A stretch of DNA of 64,000 bases. It comes from JAVVHH01 sp963835135 (GTDB taxonomy: Bacteria; Pseudomonadota; Alphaproteobacteria; Acetobacterales; Acetobacteraceae). A program made the translations under genes and the position numbers. The notes under the pieces are model-generated. The model saw only the letters and a program-made list of their open reading frames with translations, was not told the origin of the DNA and did no database searches. The stretch is from positions 682,001 to 746,000 of the forward strand of contig CAWIEF010000002.1 in NCBI GenBank assembly GCA_963835135.1. The letters are read 5' to 3'. Shown here piece after piece: positions 43,981 through 52,749 of the stretch (positions are counted from its first letter, which is position 1; each line of letters begins with the position of its first letter).

Positions 43981-44934
43981 TCAGCCACCGTCTGCTGGGC
44001 GATAGTGGAGTGTCACCACGACATCGGCTGGTTGGGCGAGCGTGCCTGGGGTGAGCGGCGGCAAACGAGCGTTGCGGAACACAGCCAAGGCGGCCCCGTC
44101 GAGCACGCTTGAGCCCGAGCCTTGCACGACTTGGATCGAGGTGACCTGCCCGTCAGGGGCAATTGCGATCCGGACCCTGACGTTGCCACCCTCGTTGGTC
44201 TGCGATGCCTCCTTTGGATAGAAGGAATGTTGGTCCCACCATTGCTTGAGCCTGCCCATCCATAGGGGACCGTTGCTGGCGGCGCTCGCGCGGCTTGCGG
44301 CATTCTGCGCGTCCATCGCGTTTGACGTCGCGGTGGCGACAGTCCCCGTCGGGTTCGCCGAGCTACTGCCGACGCTCGGCGCCGCCGCGGCGCGCTGCAC
44401 CGGGCGCGTGATCGAGGGACGTTGCGGCGCTGGGCGCGCCTGCAGGACTTGCGCTGCCGGTGGACGCGGCGGAGTTGGCGGCGGCAACTGCGCCTCCTGC
44501 ACTGGCAGCGGCGGTGGCACATCGGGCGCCGGTGCGGGCGGTACGGGTATTGACGTAGCTGCGGGCGTCGGGCTCGGCGCCATCGCTGGTGCTGGCGGTT
44601 CCGCCAAATAGACCGGCGGCGACAGTTGGGCGCTCGGTACGCGTGCCGGCATTGGTGGCGTGATCTCGGCCTGCTCGACCGGCGCGGCCAACGCGATCGG
44701 GGCCGCGGCCACCTCCGCGGAGGCGGCCGGGTCCTTCGGCACTTGCGCGGGTTCTCCCCCGGCGATGATCTCCACCGAGAGCGGCTCTGCTTGATCCGTC
44801 AGTCGCTGCGCCGGGCGGAGTAACAGCAAGGGCGCGATCAAGGTCACGTGCAGCGCCAGCGAGAGCAAGATCAGCCAGGCCAGCGTGTCCCGCTGGTGAG
44901 AATGTAGCGTCGGTCGTTGGCTGCTCCGTAGCAT
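43981..44934 (-). CDS. TonB family energy transducer
   Basis: This protein of about 317 residues has a cytoplasmic N-terminus, one transmembrane helix (WLILLSLALHVTLIAPLLLL, about 20-40), a long Pro/Ala-rich periplasmic spacer (about 60-190), and a C-terminal TonB domain (KQWWDQHSFYPKEASQTNEG ... VLDGAALAVFRNARLPPL). It transfers proton-motive force to outer-membrane receptors. No exbB or exbD is next to it. ATG 44934 is chosen; a TTG start at 44988 would add 18 residues. Confidence 0.85.
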   Translation of the reverse strand: MLRSSQRPTLHSHQRDTLAWLILLSLALHVTLIAPLLLLRPAQRLTDQAEPLSVEIIAGGEPAQVPKDPAASAEVAAAPIALAAPVEQAEITPPMPARVPSAQLSPPVYLAEPPAPAMAPSPTPAATSIPVPPAPAPDVPPPLPVQEAQLPPPTPPRPPAAQVLQARPAPQRPSITRPVQRAAAAPSVGSSSANPTGTVATATSNAMDAQNAASRASAASNGPLWMGRLKQWWDQHSFYPKEASQTNEGGNVRVRIAIAPDGQVTSIQVVQGSGSSVLDGAALAVFRNARLPPLTPGTLAQPADVVVTLHYRPADGG

Positions 44935-45081
44935 GGACGGACCCGGAAGTGGCGCCTCACCCTGCTCCAGCTTAGCACGATGGACCAAGTGGAACCGCTC
45001 GACGCTAGCGGCATAGCTGCGGTTTGATGGCCCAGCACAATGTGGCCGAGCTCACGAGCCTCGTCATCGCCGGGCGAGACG

Positions 45082-45471
45082 TCAGCCCGGCGTGCTGCCC
45101 CGCGTACCGAGCGCGGGCAGTAGAACCTTTGCCAGCTGAGCCAGGTTGAACGGCTTGGCCAAGACGGGCACGTCGCCGAAGTCAGACCTCAGACCGGCCA
45201 TGCCGTAGCCGGTCGCGAACACCAGCCAGACGCCCCGGTTCCGCAGGATCTCGGCCACCGGATAGCTCAGCACGCCCGCCAGATTGAGATCGAGCACCGC
45301 CGCGTCCAACGCGGCGACCTCCGCCGTGCGCATCGCGTCAGGCAACCGGGACGCGCTATGGACGATCTCGCAGCCGAGGTCCTCGAGGTAACCTTCCAGC
45401 AGCATGGCCAGCATCGCCTCGTCCTCGACCAGCATCACGCGCAGGCCCTGCAGCGGCAACGAAGCGGTCAA
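45082..45471 (-). CDS. FAT-GUY type response regulator
   Basis: This 129-residue receiver has acidic residues in VMLVEDEAMLAMLLEGYLED, phospho-acceptor in AAVLDLNLAG, and the signature LVFATGYGMAG in place of the usual switch-Thr loop, then VLAKPFNLAQL. FAT-GUY receivers pair with HWE kinases (Sma0113/Sma0114 of Sinorhizobium is the known case). TTG start overlaps the kinase stop (TTGA). There is no output domain. Confidence 0.9.
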   Translation of the reverse strand: MTASLPLQGLRVMLVEDEAMLAMLLEGYLEDLGCEIVHSASRLPDAMRTAEVAALDAAVLDLNLAGVLSYPVAEILRNRGVWLVFATGYGMAGLRSDFGDVPVLAKPFNLAQLAKVLLPALGTRGSTPG

Positions 45472-47318
45472 GGCGAACCGACGTTGAGGAGCATCGGCGT
45501 AGTATCCCTTCGCATCTCGGCGGCCCCGAGCGTCGCATCGACGGTGCACACCACGCCGTCGTGCCTGAACTCGAGCGTGATGGCGGCCTCGAGATCCTGG
45601 CTGAGGCTGCGTTCGATGAGCCGCGTGCCGAAGCCGCGCCGGGTCGGGACAGCGACAGGAGGACCGCCACGCTCGGCCCAAACGAGGTGCAGCCGGCCGC
45701 GGATGACGGTCCAGCGCAGCTCGACCCGGCCCTCGGGGGCCTGGGTCGACAACGCTCCGTATTTCAGCGCGTTCGTCGCCAGTTCATGCAGCGCCATGGC
45801 CAACGCCACGGCTTCGCGCGGCAACAATCTCGCCGGCGGCCCCGATATCTCGAAACGGTCGTCATCCGGGCCGCCGTGGGCGGCCAAGGCACTGGCCACG
45901 ACGTCGCGGAGATCAGCGCTCTCCCAGCTCTCCCGGGTGAGCACGTCATGCGTCGTCGCCAGCGACTGCAACCGGCTGAGCAGGGCGTCGACCGTGTCAC
46001 GATCCGCGCCGCGCATGGTCTGGGACGCCACCGCCATGACGGTCGCCAGCGTGTTCTTCACGCGGTGGTTCAGCTCGTGGACCATCAGGCGCAGGCGCTC
46101 TTCCGAGCGCTTCCGCTCGGTGATCTCGATCGAGACGCCCACCAATCCCTCGACGACGCCGTCGGACGTGCGGAGCGGCGTCTTCGTGGACAGCCATACC
46201 CGCGGCCGGCCGCCCTCGGTGCCAACCAGCTCCTCCAGCTCTTCGGTGCAGCCGTGCTCCATGATCCGCAGATCGGTCGCCATCACCGCCTCCGCTTGCG
46301 GCCGGCTGTCGAACAGGTCGAGGTCGGTCCGTCCTGCGATGTCGGCCCAGGACCGGTCGAACACCGTCTGCAGCTGCGGGTTGGCGAGCACGAACCGCCC
46401 CTGGCGATCTTTGGCGTAGATGAGCCCAGGCGCCGCAGCGACGATGCCGCGCAGGAGCGTATCGGTGCGCCGCTGCTCGCGCTCGGCACGACGCGACGCT
46501 GTCACGTCGGTGAGCGCCTCGAGCACCTCGCCCGCTTGATCGGCCGCCTCGCGCCGGAGCAGCTTGCGAGCCTCGACGGTCACCACCCTCCCATCTTTCG
46601 CAGTGTGGGTCAGGTCGCCGGTCCAGACGCCCTCCCGCTCGAGCGCGGCTTCGATGTCGGCCACCGGCACCGGAAAGCTGGTGCGCAGGAGCTCATGCGC
46701 GTTCCGTCCGATCGCCTCGGCCGCGGTCCAGCCATACAGACGGGTGCACCCCTCTGACCAGAACTGGATCGTGCCATCCCGGTGTCGAGTCATGAACGTG
46801 CCGATATCGAGTGTGGCCAAAAGGTTCTGCAGCCGCGCTTCGTTGGCGGCCAAATGCGCGGTCCGCTCCGCCACTTTAGCCTCCAGAGACGCATTGACCC
46901 GGCGCAGCTCCTCCTCCCTGGCCAGGAGTCGCTCGTTGGCGCGTTGCATTTGCCGGGGCGAGGGCAACGCCAGTGCTGCCGGGAGAAGCCGCCAGGTCGC
47001 GATCGCGGTCACGAGCGAGACGGCGGCCGTGGCGAGTTTGGTGTCCGCTTGGAGCGAGTAGGCCGGCACCCAGATCGTCAGCAAGTCGAGCCAGTGACTG
47101 GTGCCGCATAGGAGGATGAAGGCCGCGAACAGCCAGAAGACCGGCTTGAACACCAGGTCGGTTCGACGCTGCGCAAACCGCGCGATGGCGACTGGGAGCA
47201 CGAAATAGGACAGAGCGGTTCCGGCGTCGCCCACGATGAACGACCAGATGAGCGATGGCTCCCACAGAAGGCAGAAGCCATGCGGTGTCAGGGACGCGTT
47301 CGAGAACCAGTTCGTCAA
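45468..47318 (-). CDS. HWE histidine kinase with ethylene-receptor-like sensor and two PAS domains
   Basis: This 616-residue protein has three N-terminal membrane helices (about 20-120), a coiled coil (about 125-165), PAS-A (about 165-290), PAS-B (about 290-410) and an HWE kinase core with LNHRVKNTLATVMAVASQTM, HELATNALKYGAL and LVWAERGGP. The membrane domain matches plant ETR1: D31, Y38, I68, C71 and H75 correspond to ETR1 D25, Y32, I62, C65 and H69 at a constant offset of six. C65 and H69 bind copper in ETR1. The start is TTG 47318. It overlaps the FAT-GUY receiver by TTGA. Confidence 0.9.
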   Translation of the reverse strand: MTNWFSNASLTPHGFCLLWEPSLIWSFIVGDAGTALSYFVLPVAIARFAQRRTDLVFKPVFWLFAAFILLCGTSHWLDLLTIWVPAYSLQADTKLATAAVSLVTAIATWRLLPAALALPSPRQMQRANERLLAREEELRRVNASLEAKVAERTAHLAANEARLQNLLATLDIGTFMTRHRDGTIQFWSEGCTRLYGWTAAEAIGRNAHELLRTSFPVPVADIEAALEREGVWTGDLTHTAKDGRVVTVEARKLLRREAADQAGEVLEALTDVTASRRAEREQRRTDTLLRGIVAAAPGLIYAKDRQGRFVLANPQLQTVFDRSWADIAGRTDLDLFDSRPQAEAVMATDLRIMEHGCTEELEELVGTEGGRPRVWLSTKTPLRTSDGVVEGLVGVSIEITERKRSEERLRLMVHELNHRVKNTLATVMAVASQTMRGADRDTVDALLSRLQSLATTHDVLTRESWESADLRDVVASALAAHGGPDDDRFEISGPPARLLPREAVALAMALHELATNALKYGALSTQAPEGRVELRWTVIRGRLHLVWAERGGPPVAVPTRRGFGTRLIERSLSQDLEAAITLEFRHDGVVCTVDATLGAAEMRRDTTPMLLNVGSP

Positions 47319-47462
47319 GGCTCAGCCACCGCAATGAGGTCGACCGGTCTAACATACACCGATGAACCGGTGGAGATCAAAAATCCCGAGCAAGAACAGG
47401 GAAGTAGACACATCGAGCGTTTAGTTCGTCCGTCACTGCGCCGAGCCTGGCTGCGCAGGAGC

Positions 47463-48374
47463 CTAGCGACCGTCTGCTCGCGCCCACAAGAATGTAAGTT
47501 CATGCTTGTTGTGCGCCAGATGGATCAGCCGCCCGCCCGGGATCGCCGCGAATGCGTCCTGCGCCGCGAAATCCGTCTCGCCCTGGAACTTCACCGTGCA
47601 AACGATCCGGCCGGGCGCCCCAGCCCCGATCCAATTCGTTGCCAGCGCGTGTAGCCGGGCCGGATAGGCGATGATGTCGCACACCAGCCAATCCACCGGC
47701 CGCGGCTCCAGCGCGAACGCGCTCTCCTGGAGCGTGCTCACCCCCGGCAGCGCTGCGACCGCCGGGTCGAGCGGCGCCTTGTCGACCGCGATCACATCTG
47801 CCCCCAATTGCGCCAAGGCCCAGGTCCATCCGCCCGGCGCCGCTCCAAGATCGAGGCAGCTTTCTCCGGGTCCCGGCCATACCCCGACGCGCGTCAGCGC
47901 CTCCCACAGCTTCAGGTAGGCCCGGCTCGGCGGCCCGATCCGGTCCTCCACGAACGCGCACTCGCCGCCCGGGAACGGGCTCGTCTTCGTCGCACTCAGC
48001 AGCAGCCGGTCCGGCGCGAGCAGTGTCCATGCTCCCAGATGCGAGGTCGGCGGCGCTTCGGGGAACCGCAGCGGCCGCGCCTTGACCGGCGGCAGCCGCT
48101 CCCCGATCAGCGCCATCCGCCGGTGATGCCCTGCCGCATAGGCCGCCCAGTTGCGTTGAACCGCGCGCAACGCGTCCGCCGCCGCCTTCACCGACGGAGC
48201 CGCCAGCTCCTGTGGCGCGGTCCATACATCCAACGCCCAAGCCGACGGGACCGGCAGGTCGGGCGACAGCGCCAGCCGCCCGTGCCATGCGTCGATCGCC
48301 ACCCCCGCCCGCTGCAACTCCTGCAGCAGCGGTTGCTCGAACCCGTCCGCCGCCAGATACGCGCTCCGGATCAC
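47463..48374 (-). CDS. RlmM-like 23S rRNA 2'-O-methyltransferase
   Basis: This 303-residue protein has an N-terminal THUMP-like region and a C-terminal FtsJ-type methyltransferase. SAM binds at SCLDLGAAPGGWTWALAQLG (about residue 190), with VIAVDKAPLD, VDWLVCDIIAYP and VCTVKFQGETDF supplying the K-D-K-type catalytic residues. E. coli RlmM methylates C2498 of 23S rRNA. GTG 48374 is chosen because its GTGA overlaps the DUF423 stop. Confidence 0.82.
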   Translation of the reverse strand: MIRSAYLAADGFEQPLLQELQRAGVAIDAWHGRLALSPDLPVPSAWALDVWTAPQELAAPSVKAAADALRAVQRNWAAYAAGHHRRMALIGERLPPVKARPLRFPEAPPTSHLGAWTLLAPDRLLLSATKTSPFPGGECAFVEDRIGPPSRAYLKLWEALTRVGVWPGPGESCLDLGAAPGGWTWALAQLGADVIAVDKAPLDPAVAALPGVSTLQESAFALEPRPVDWLVCDIIAYPARLHALATNWIGAGAPGRIVCTVKFQGETDFAAQDAFAAIPGGRLIHLAHNKHELTFLWARADGR

Positions 48375-48730
48375 CTCACCAGCGCAGACGCTGCAAACGC
48401 CAGCCATCCAAGCATCAGCGCCACGCCGCCGACCGGCGCCGTCAAGCCCAAATTCGGCCCGCCCACCGTGGGCGAATACACCGCCGCGCAGAACAGCGTC
48501 AGCCCGGCCGCGAAGAGCGCCCCGGCGACATGCGTCAGCCGGCCGCCCTGCGCGCCCCAGAACCCGACCGCGATGATCGCCAGCGCGTGCCAGCCCAACA
48601 TCTGCGCCGCGCTCGCCCGGGCCCGCGCAATCCCGGCATCCCCGCCCCCATGCGCCGACCCGGCCGCCGCGGCCACCGCAAGCAGCCCAACGATCGCGCC
48701 GAGCGCCACCCACCCACGATAAGACTGCAT
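48371..48730 (-). CDS. DUF423 family membrane protein
   Basis: This 119-residue protein has four hydrophobic segments (WVALGAIVGLLAVAAAAGSA; LGWHALAIIAVGFW; AGALFAAGLTLFCAAVY; APVGGVALMLGWLAFAASAL) with the GGPNLGLTAPVGG loop typical of DUF423 (YgdD). The function is unknown. ATG 48730; the stop overlaps the RlmM-like gene (GTGA). E. coli ygdD and rlmM (ygdE) are likewise adjacent. Confidence 0.88.
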   Translation of the reverse strand: MQSYRGWVALGAIVGLLAVAAAAGSAHGGGDAGIARARASAAQMLGWHALAIIAVGFWGAQGGRLTHVAGALFAAGLTLFCAAVYSPTVGGPNLGLTAPVGGVALMLGWLAFAASALVR

Positions 48731-48770
48731 CACCCCTCCAAATCTGAGCGCAGGGGTGTACATTGAATTC

Positions 48771-49721
48771 ATGCCACGCGGCGACCTGTTTCCTGAGATC
48801 GGACCGTACGAGACCGGCTACATGCCGCTCGGCAACGGCCACGTGATGTACTGGGAGCAGGTCGGCGCCGCCCGTGGCTCTCCTGTGCTGTTTCTGCACG
48901 GCGGACCGGGAGCGGGCGCCGGGGCAGTGCACCGCCGCTTCTTCGACCCGCATTACTGGCGCGTCGTCATCTTCGACCAGCGCGGCGCCGGACGCTCCCG
49001 CCCGCTCGGCAGCCTGGTCGACAACACCACTCAAGACCTCGTCGACGACATCGAGACGCTCCGCCGCCATCTCGGCATCGACCGCTGGCTGCTGTTCGGC
49101 GGGTCGTGGGGCAGCACGCTCGCGCTCGCCTACGCCCAGGCCCATCCCGACCGGATCCGCGGCCTCGTGCTCCGAGGCGTCTTCCTCGGCCGCCCGTCCG
49201 AAGTCGACTGGTTCCTGCACGGCCTGGCCGCCGTCTTCCCCGACGCCCACGCCAACTTCGTCGGCCACCTCACGGCCGAAGAGCGGGAGGACATCCTCGG
49301 CTCCTACCTCAAGCGCCTCACCAGCGGCGACCCGGCCGTCCACATGACCGCCGCCCGCGCCTGGTCCGTCTACGAGGGCTCCTGCAGCACGCTCCTCCCG
49401 AGCCCCGACACCGTGACATCCTTCGCCCAGGATCGCAGCGCCCTCGGCCTGGCGCGCATCGAAGCCCACTACTTCGCCCACAACCTGTTCCTGCCGCCCG
49501 AGGGCCTGCTCGGCAACATGGCCAAGATCGGCCACCTCCCCGGCGAGATCGTGCAGGGCCGCTACGACATGATCTGCCCCGCTCGCACCGCGTTCGAACT
49601 CGCCGCACACTGGCCCGCCGCCCGCCTGACCGTGATCCCCGACGCCGGCCACTCCGCCCTCGAACCCGGCGTCCGCCGCGCCCTCGTCTCCGCCGTCGAA
49701 CGGTTCAGGACGGTTCGCTAA
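48771..49721 (+). CDS. pip: Proline iminopeptidase
   Basis: This 316-residue alpha/beta hydrolase has LFPEIGPYETGYMPLGNGHV at the start, oxyanion LHGGPGAGAG, DQRGAGRSRP and nucleophile GGSWGSTLALAYAQAHPDRI, with the catalytic His in DAGHSALEPG. It cleaves N-terminal proline from peptides in the cytoplasm. ATG 48771 has AGGGG upstream; the in-frame GTG at 48756 does not fit that site as well. It is divergent from DUF423. Confidence 0.94.
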   Translation: MPRGDLFPEIGPYETGYMPLGNGHVMYWEQVGAARGSPVLFLHGGPGAGAGAVHRRFFDPHYWRVVIFDQRGAGRSRPLGSLVDNTTQDLVDDIETLRRHLGIDRWLLFGGSWGSTLALAYAQAHPDRIRGLVLRGVFLGRPSEVDWFLHGLAAVFPDAHANFVGHLTAEEREDILGSYLKRLTSGDPAVHMTAARAWSVYEGSCSTLLPSPDTVTSFAQDRSALGLARIEAHYFAHNLFLPPEGLLGNMAKIGHLPGEIVQGRYDMICPARTAFELAAHWPAARLTVIPDAGHSALEPGVRRALVSAVERFRTVR

Positions 49722-49730
49722 TCCCAACCT

Positions 49731-49746
49731 CTCCCGCCGGCGGGAG
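49731..49746. terminator. Short palindrome between convergent genes
   Basis: CTCCCGCCGGCGGGAG is a perfect 16-bp palindrome between the pip stop and the opposing 94-codon gene. It is related to the larger hairpins at 211-241 and 52717-52741. Confidence 0.45.
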
Positions 49747-49768
49747 AATCGGCTTCGAGCATCCCGCC

Positions 49769-50053
49769 CTAGATCATCATCCCCGCATTCGCCTGCATCG
49801 CCTCGAGTTCCGCGATCCTGTCCAGATGCTTGGCGATCCGCGTCCGGATCTCCCGCATGCCGACGTCGCTGGTGAACATGTAATCCAGGTACTCCCGGGT
49901 CGGTTGCGCTCCGCTCTCCAGCAACTGGATCGCCTCGCGCGATGCCTCTCGCAGCTTGATGCGTTCCCAGCGGACGAAGTTCTCGATGGTCAGGGCTTGC
50001 TCGCCCCGCACCGCCTCGAAATCGGCCTCGTTCTCCGTCTCTGGATCGCGCAT
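49769..50053 (-). CDS. Small helical protein of unknown function
   Basis: This 94-residue charged protein (MRDPETENEADFEAVRGEQA) has heptad-like helices (ENFVRWERIKLREASREAIQ; REIRTRIAKHLDRIAELEAM) and no signal peptide. It is probably a small coiled-coil cytoplasmic protein. I do not recognise the family. It converges on pip and stands 51 bp after the end of the SDR gene upstream on the same strand. Confidence 0.6.
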   Translation of the reverse strand: MRDPETENEADFEAVRGEQALTIENFVRWERIKLREASREAIQLLESGAQPTREYLDYMFTSDVGMREIRTRIAKHLDRIAELEAMQANAGMMI

Positions 50054-50104
50054 CGCTGAAGCCCTTGGTTGCAGTGATACAACCTAATGGCGCAGCGACA
50101 CTCC

Positions 50105-50851
50105 CTACAAGGTCCAGCCGCCGTCGATCACCATCGTCTGTCCGGTCACGAACTGGCTCTCATCGGCGCCGAGATACACCGCGAGCCCGGCGATCTCCTC
50201 CGGCGTCCCGAGCCGGCCCATGGCCTGCCGGGCGATGAAGGCCGCCCGCGCCTGGTCCAGCCCGCCCGATGCCGCCGCGTTGGCCGCGATGCGGTCTTGC
50301 AGGCTCGGCGTTTCGATCGTGCCGGGGCAGATCGCGTTGCAGCGGATCCCGTGCCTGACGAAATCGGCCGCCACCGACTTGGTCAGCCCGATCACCGCCG
50401 CCTTGCTCGTCCCGTACACGCACCGCGCCGGCGCGCCCTTGATGCTGCTCGCGCCGCTGGACATGTTGATGATGCTGCCCGCACCCCGCTCCACCATCCC
50501 CGGCAGCGCCGCCCGGATCGTGTGCGTCATGCTCCGCACGTTGAGCAACCAGGCGAAGTCCCACTCCGCATCGGTGGAGTCCAAGATGGTCCCCTGATGG
50601 ACGAACCCGGCGCAGTTGAACAAGACATCGATCGCGCCGGCCGCGAACACCGCCTCCCGGATCGCCGCCCCGTCCGTCACGTCGAGCGTCCGTGTCTCGA
50701 TGCCCGCGCCCAACTCCGCCAGCTTGGCTCCGTTCAGGTCGGTCGCGATCACCCGCGCGCCCTCGGCCGCATAGGCCAGCGCCGTCGCCCGGCCGATGCC
50801 CTGCGCCGCGGCCGTGATGAACGCCGTTTTGCCTGCCAGACGCCCGCTCAT
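50105..50851 (-). CDS. Short-chain dehydrogenase (2-keto-3-deoxy-L-fuconate dehydrogenase-like)
   Basis: This 248-residue SDR has TAAAQGIGRATALAYAAEG, NCAGFVHQGTILD, SSGASSIKG and YGTSKAAVIGLTKSVAADFV, GIRCNAICPGTIETPSLQDR, and TGQTMVIDGGWTL. The pattern resembles the enzymes that oxidise 2-keto-3-deoxy sugar acids. Its ATG shares a base with the stop of the IlvD/Edd dehydratase (TGATG), so the pair very likely forms a non-phosphorylating sugar-acid pathway. Confidence 0.85.
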   Translation of the reverse strand: MSGRLAGKTAFITAAAQGIGRATALAYAAEGARVIATDLNGAKLAELGAGIETRTLDVTDGAAIREAVFAAGAIDVLFNCAGFVHQGTILDSTDAEWDFAWLLNVRSMTHTIRAALPGMVERGAGSIINMSSGASSIKGAPARCVYGTSKAAVIGLTKSVAADFVRHGIRCNAICPGTIETPSLQDRIAANAAASGGLDQARAAFIARQAMGRLGTPEEIAGLAVYLGADESQFVTGQTMVIDGGWTL

Positions 50852-52638
50852 CAGTGGCTATGGCGGCTCTCGCCGCGCTCCTCGACGATGTTCAGATAAA
50901 GCGTTGCCGGTTCCAGGCACGCTCCGGTGGACATCTGGCCCACCATGCTCCGGTAGATCTCCTCCCAGGGCGTCTTGTTGTCGGTGTGCGGCGGCGACCA
51001 TGCCTTTCGCCGGGCGGCGAGCTCCGATTCCGGGATCAGCACGTTCACGCTCCGCGCGTTCAGGTCGATCCGCAGCCGGTCGCCGTTCTGCAGCAGCCCC
51101 AGCCCGCCGCCGACCACCGCCTCGGGCGAGATGTTGAGGATGCTCGGGCTGCCGGACGTCCCGGACTGGCGGCCGTCGCCCATCGTCGGCAGGTCGTTGA
51201 TGCCTCGCTTCAGCAGTGACGCCGGCGGCTGCATGTTCACCACCTCCGCGCTGCCGGGATAGCCCACCGGCCCGCAATTGCGGATCACCAGGATGCTATG
51301 CTCGTCGACCCCGAGCGCCGGGTCCTCGATGCGGTCGTGGTAGTCCTCCGGGCCTTCGAAGATGACCGCCTTGCCCTCGAACATGTTGGGGTGCGCCGGG
51401 TCGGCCAGGAACCGGTTGCGGAACTGCTCGTCCACGACGCTGACCTTCATGATCCCGGCGTCGAACAGGTTGCCCGAGAGCACGATGAATCCGGCCCGCT
51501 CCTTCATCGGCTGGCCATATGCCCGGATCACCTCCCGGTCGACGTCGACCGGCGGCGCCAGCACTTCGCCGAGCGTCTGCCCGGTGCAGGTCATCGCGTC
51601 GAGCTGCAGCTTGCCCGCGTCCTTCAGCTCGCGCAGCACCGCCGGCACGCCGCCGGCGCGGAAGAAGCCCTCGCCCAAGAAGCGCCCCGCCGGCTGCACG
51701 TCGGTCAGCAGCGGGATGTCGGCGCCCAGCCGCTGCCAATCGTCGAGCGTGTGGTCCACCCCCATGTGGCGCGCGATCGCGATCATGCTGATCGGGCAGT
51801 TGCTCGAGGCCCCGAGCGCGGCTGCGGCCACCACCGCGTTCTCGAACGCCTTCTTGGTCATGATGTCGGACGGCCGCAGGTTTTCGGCCACCATGCCCAC
51901 GATCCGCTTGCCGGTCTCGTAGGCCATCCAGCCGCGCTCCTTATGCGGCCCCGGGATCGCCGCGCAGCCCGGCAGCGACATTCCCAGCGCCTCGGCCAGG
52001 CTGTTCATGCTCAGCGCCGTGCCCATCGTGTTGCAGTGCCCGACCGAGGACGCCGAGGCGGCCACCATGTCGAGGAACTTCTCGTAGTCGATCTTCTCCT
52101 CGGCCAGCAGCTTGCGCGCCTCCCAGACGATCGTGCCGGACCCGGCCAGCCGCCCCTTGAACCAGCCATCCAGCATTGGCCCGCCGGACAGCAGGATCGA
52201 CGGGATGTTCACCGTCGCCGCCCCCATCAGCACCGCCGGCACCGTCTTGTCGCAGCCGGCCGTCAAAACGACGCCGTCGATCGGATAGCCATGCAGCACT
52301 TCGACCAGGCTGAGATAGGCGAGATTGCGATCGAGCCCGGCTGTCGGCCGTTTGCCGGTCTCCTGGATCGGGTGGATCGGGAACTCCAGCGGAATGCCGC
52401 CCGCGTCTCTGATGCCGTCGCGAACCCGTTCGGCGAGGATGACGTGGTGTCGATTGCAGGGCGAGAGGTCCGACCCAGTCTGCGCGATCCCGATGATCGG
52501 CTTGCCCGACCGCAGCTCCCCCGGCGTCAGCCCCCAATTCATGTAGCGCTCCAGGTAGAGCGCGGTCATGCCTGGGTTGGTGCGGTCATCGAACCAGCGA
52601 CGGCTGCGCAGGCGTTGCGGCGGATTATGGTCGGGCAT
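50851..52638 (-). CDS. IlvD/Edd family sugar-acid dehydratase
   Basis: This 595-residue dehydratase has TGSDLSPCNRHHVILAERV, VLTAGCDKTVPAVLMGAATV, SVGHCNTMGTALSMNSLAEA (three cysteines for an Fe-S cluster) and the active-site Ser region GDGRQSGTSGSPSILNIS. The N-terminal LRSRRWFDD and the length match L-arabinonate/D-xylonate/L-fuconate-type dehydratases better than dihydroxy-acid dehydratase. It removes water from a sugar acid to give a 2-keto-3-deoxy acid. ATG 52638. It is coupled to the SDR. Confidence 0.92.
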   Translation of the reverse strand: MPDHNPPQRLRSRRWFDDRTNPGMTALYLERYMNWGLTPGELRSGKPIIGIAQTGSDLSPCNRHHVILAERVRDGIRDAGGIPLEFPIHPIQETGKRPTAGLDRNLAYLSLVEVLHGYPIDGVVLTAGCDKTVPAVLMGAATVNIPSILLSGGPMLDGWFKGRLAGSGTIVWEARKLLAEEKIDYEKFLDMVAASASSVGHCNTMGTALSMNSLAEALGMSLPGCAAIPGPHKERGWMAYETGKRIVGMVAENLRPSDIMTKKAFENAVVAAAALGASSNCPISMIAIARHMGVDHTLDDWQRLGADIPLLTDVQPAGRFLGEGFFRAGGVPAVLRELKDAGKLQLDAMTCTGQTLGEVLAPPVDVDREVIRAYGQPMKERAGFIVLSGNLFDAGIMKVSVVDEQFRNRFLADPAHPNMFEGKAVIFEGPEDYHDRIEDPALGVDEHSILVIRNCGPVGYPGSAEVVNMQPPASLLKRGINDLPTMGDGRQSGTSGSPSILNISPEAVVGGGLGLLQNGDRLRIDLNARSVNVLIPESELAARRKAWSPPHTDNKTPWEEIYRSMVGQMSTGACLEPATLYLNIVEERGESRHSH

Positions 52639-52716
52639 GGGCTGTCTCTGGCGGCGTTTATGCGCGCCAAAACTGGTCGGGTGGCCACGGGGTGTCAATC
52701 CGTCCAGCCGTCCCAT

Positions 52717-52741
52717 CGCCCTCTCCCGCGGAGAGAGGGCG
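52717..52741 (-). terminator. Hairpin terminator of the 422-residue-protein gene
   Basis: CGCCCTCTC and GAGAGGGCG form a 9-bp stem with a 7-nt loop just after the stop of the gene at 52750 (read on the minus strand). It is the same CCCTCTC family as 211-241. Confidence 0.55.
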
Positions 52742-52749
52742 TCAGGCGA

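Noticed and set aside
47463..49727. A 754-codon minus-strand frame reading through RlmM-like, DUF423 and antisense to pip
   Set aside because: Only the last 303 codons have protein similarity; DUF423 is in a different frame and pip is well supported on the other strand.
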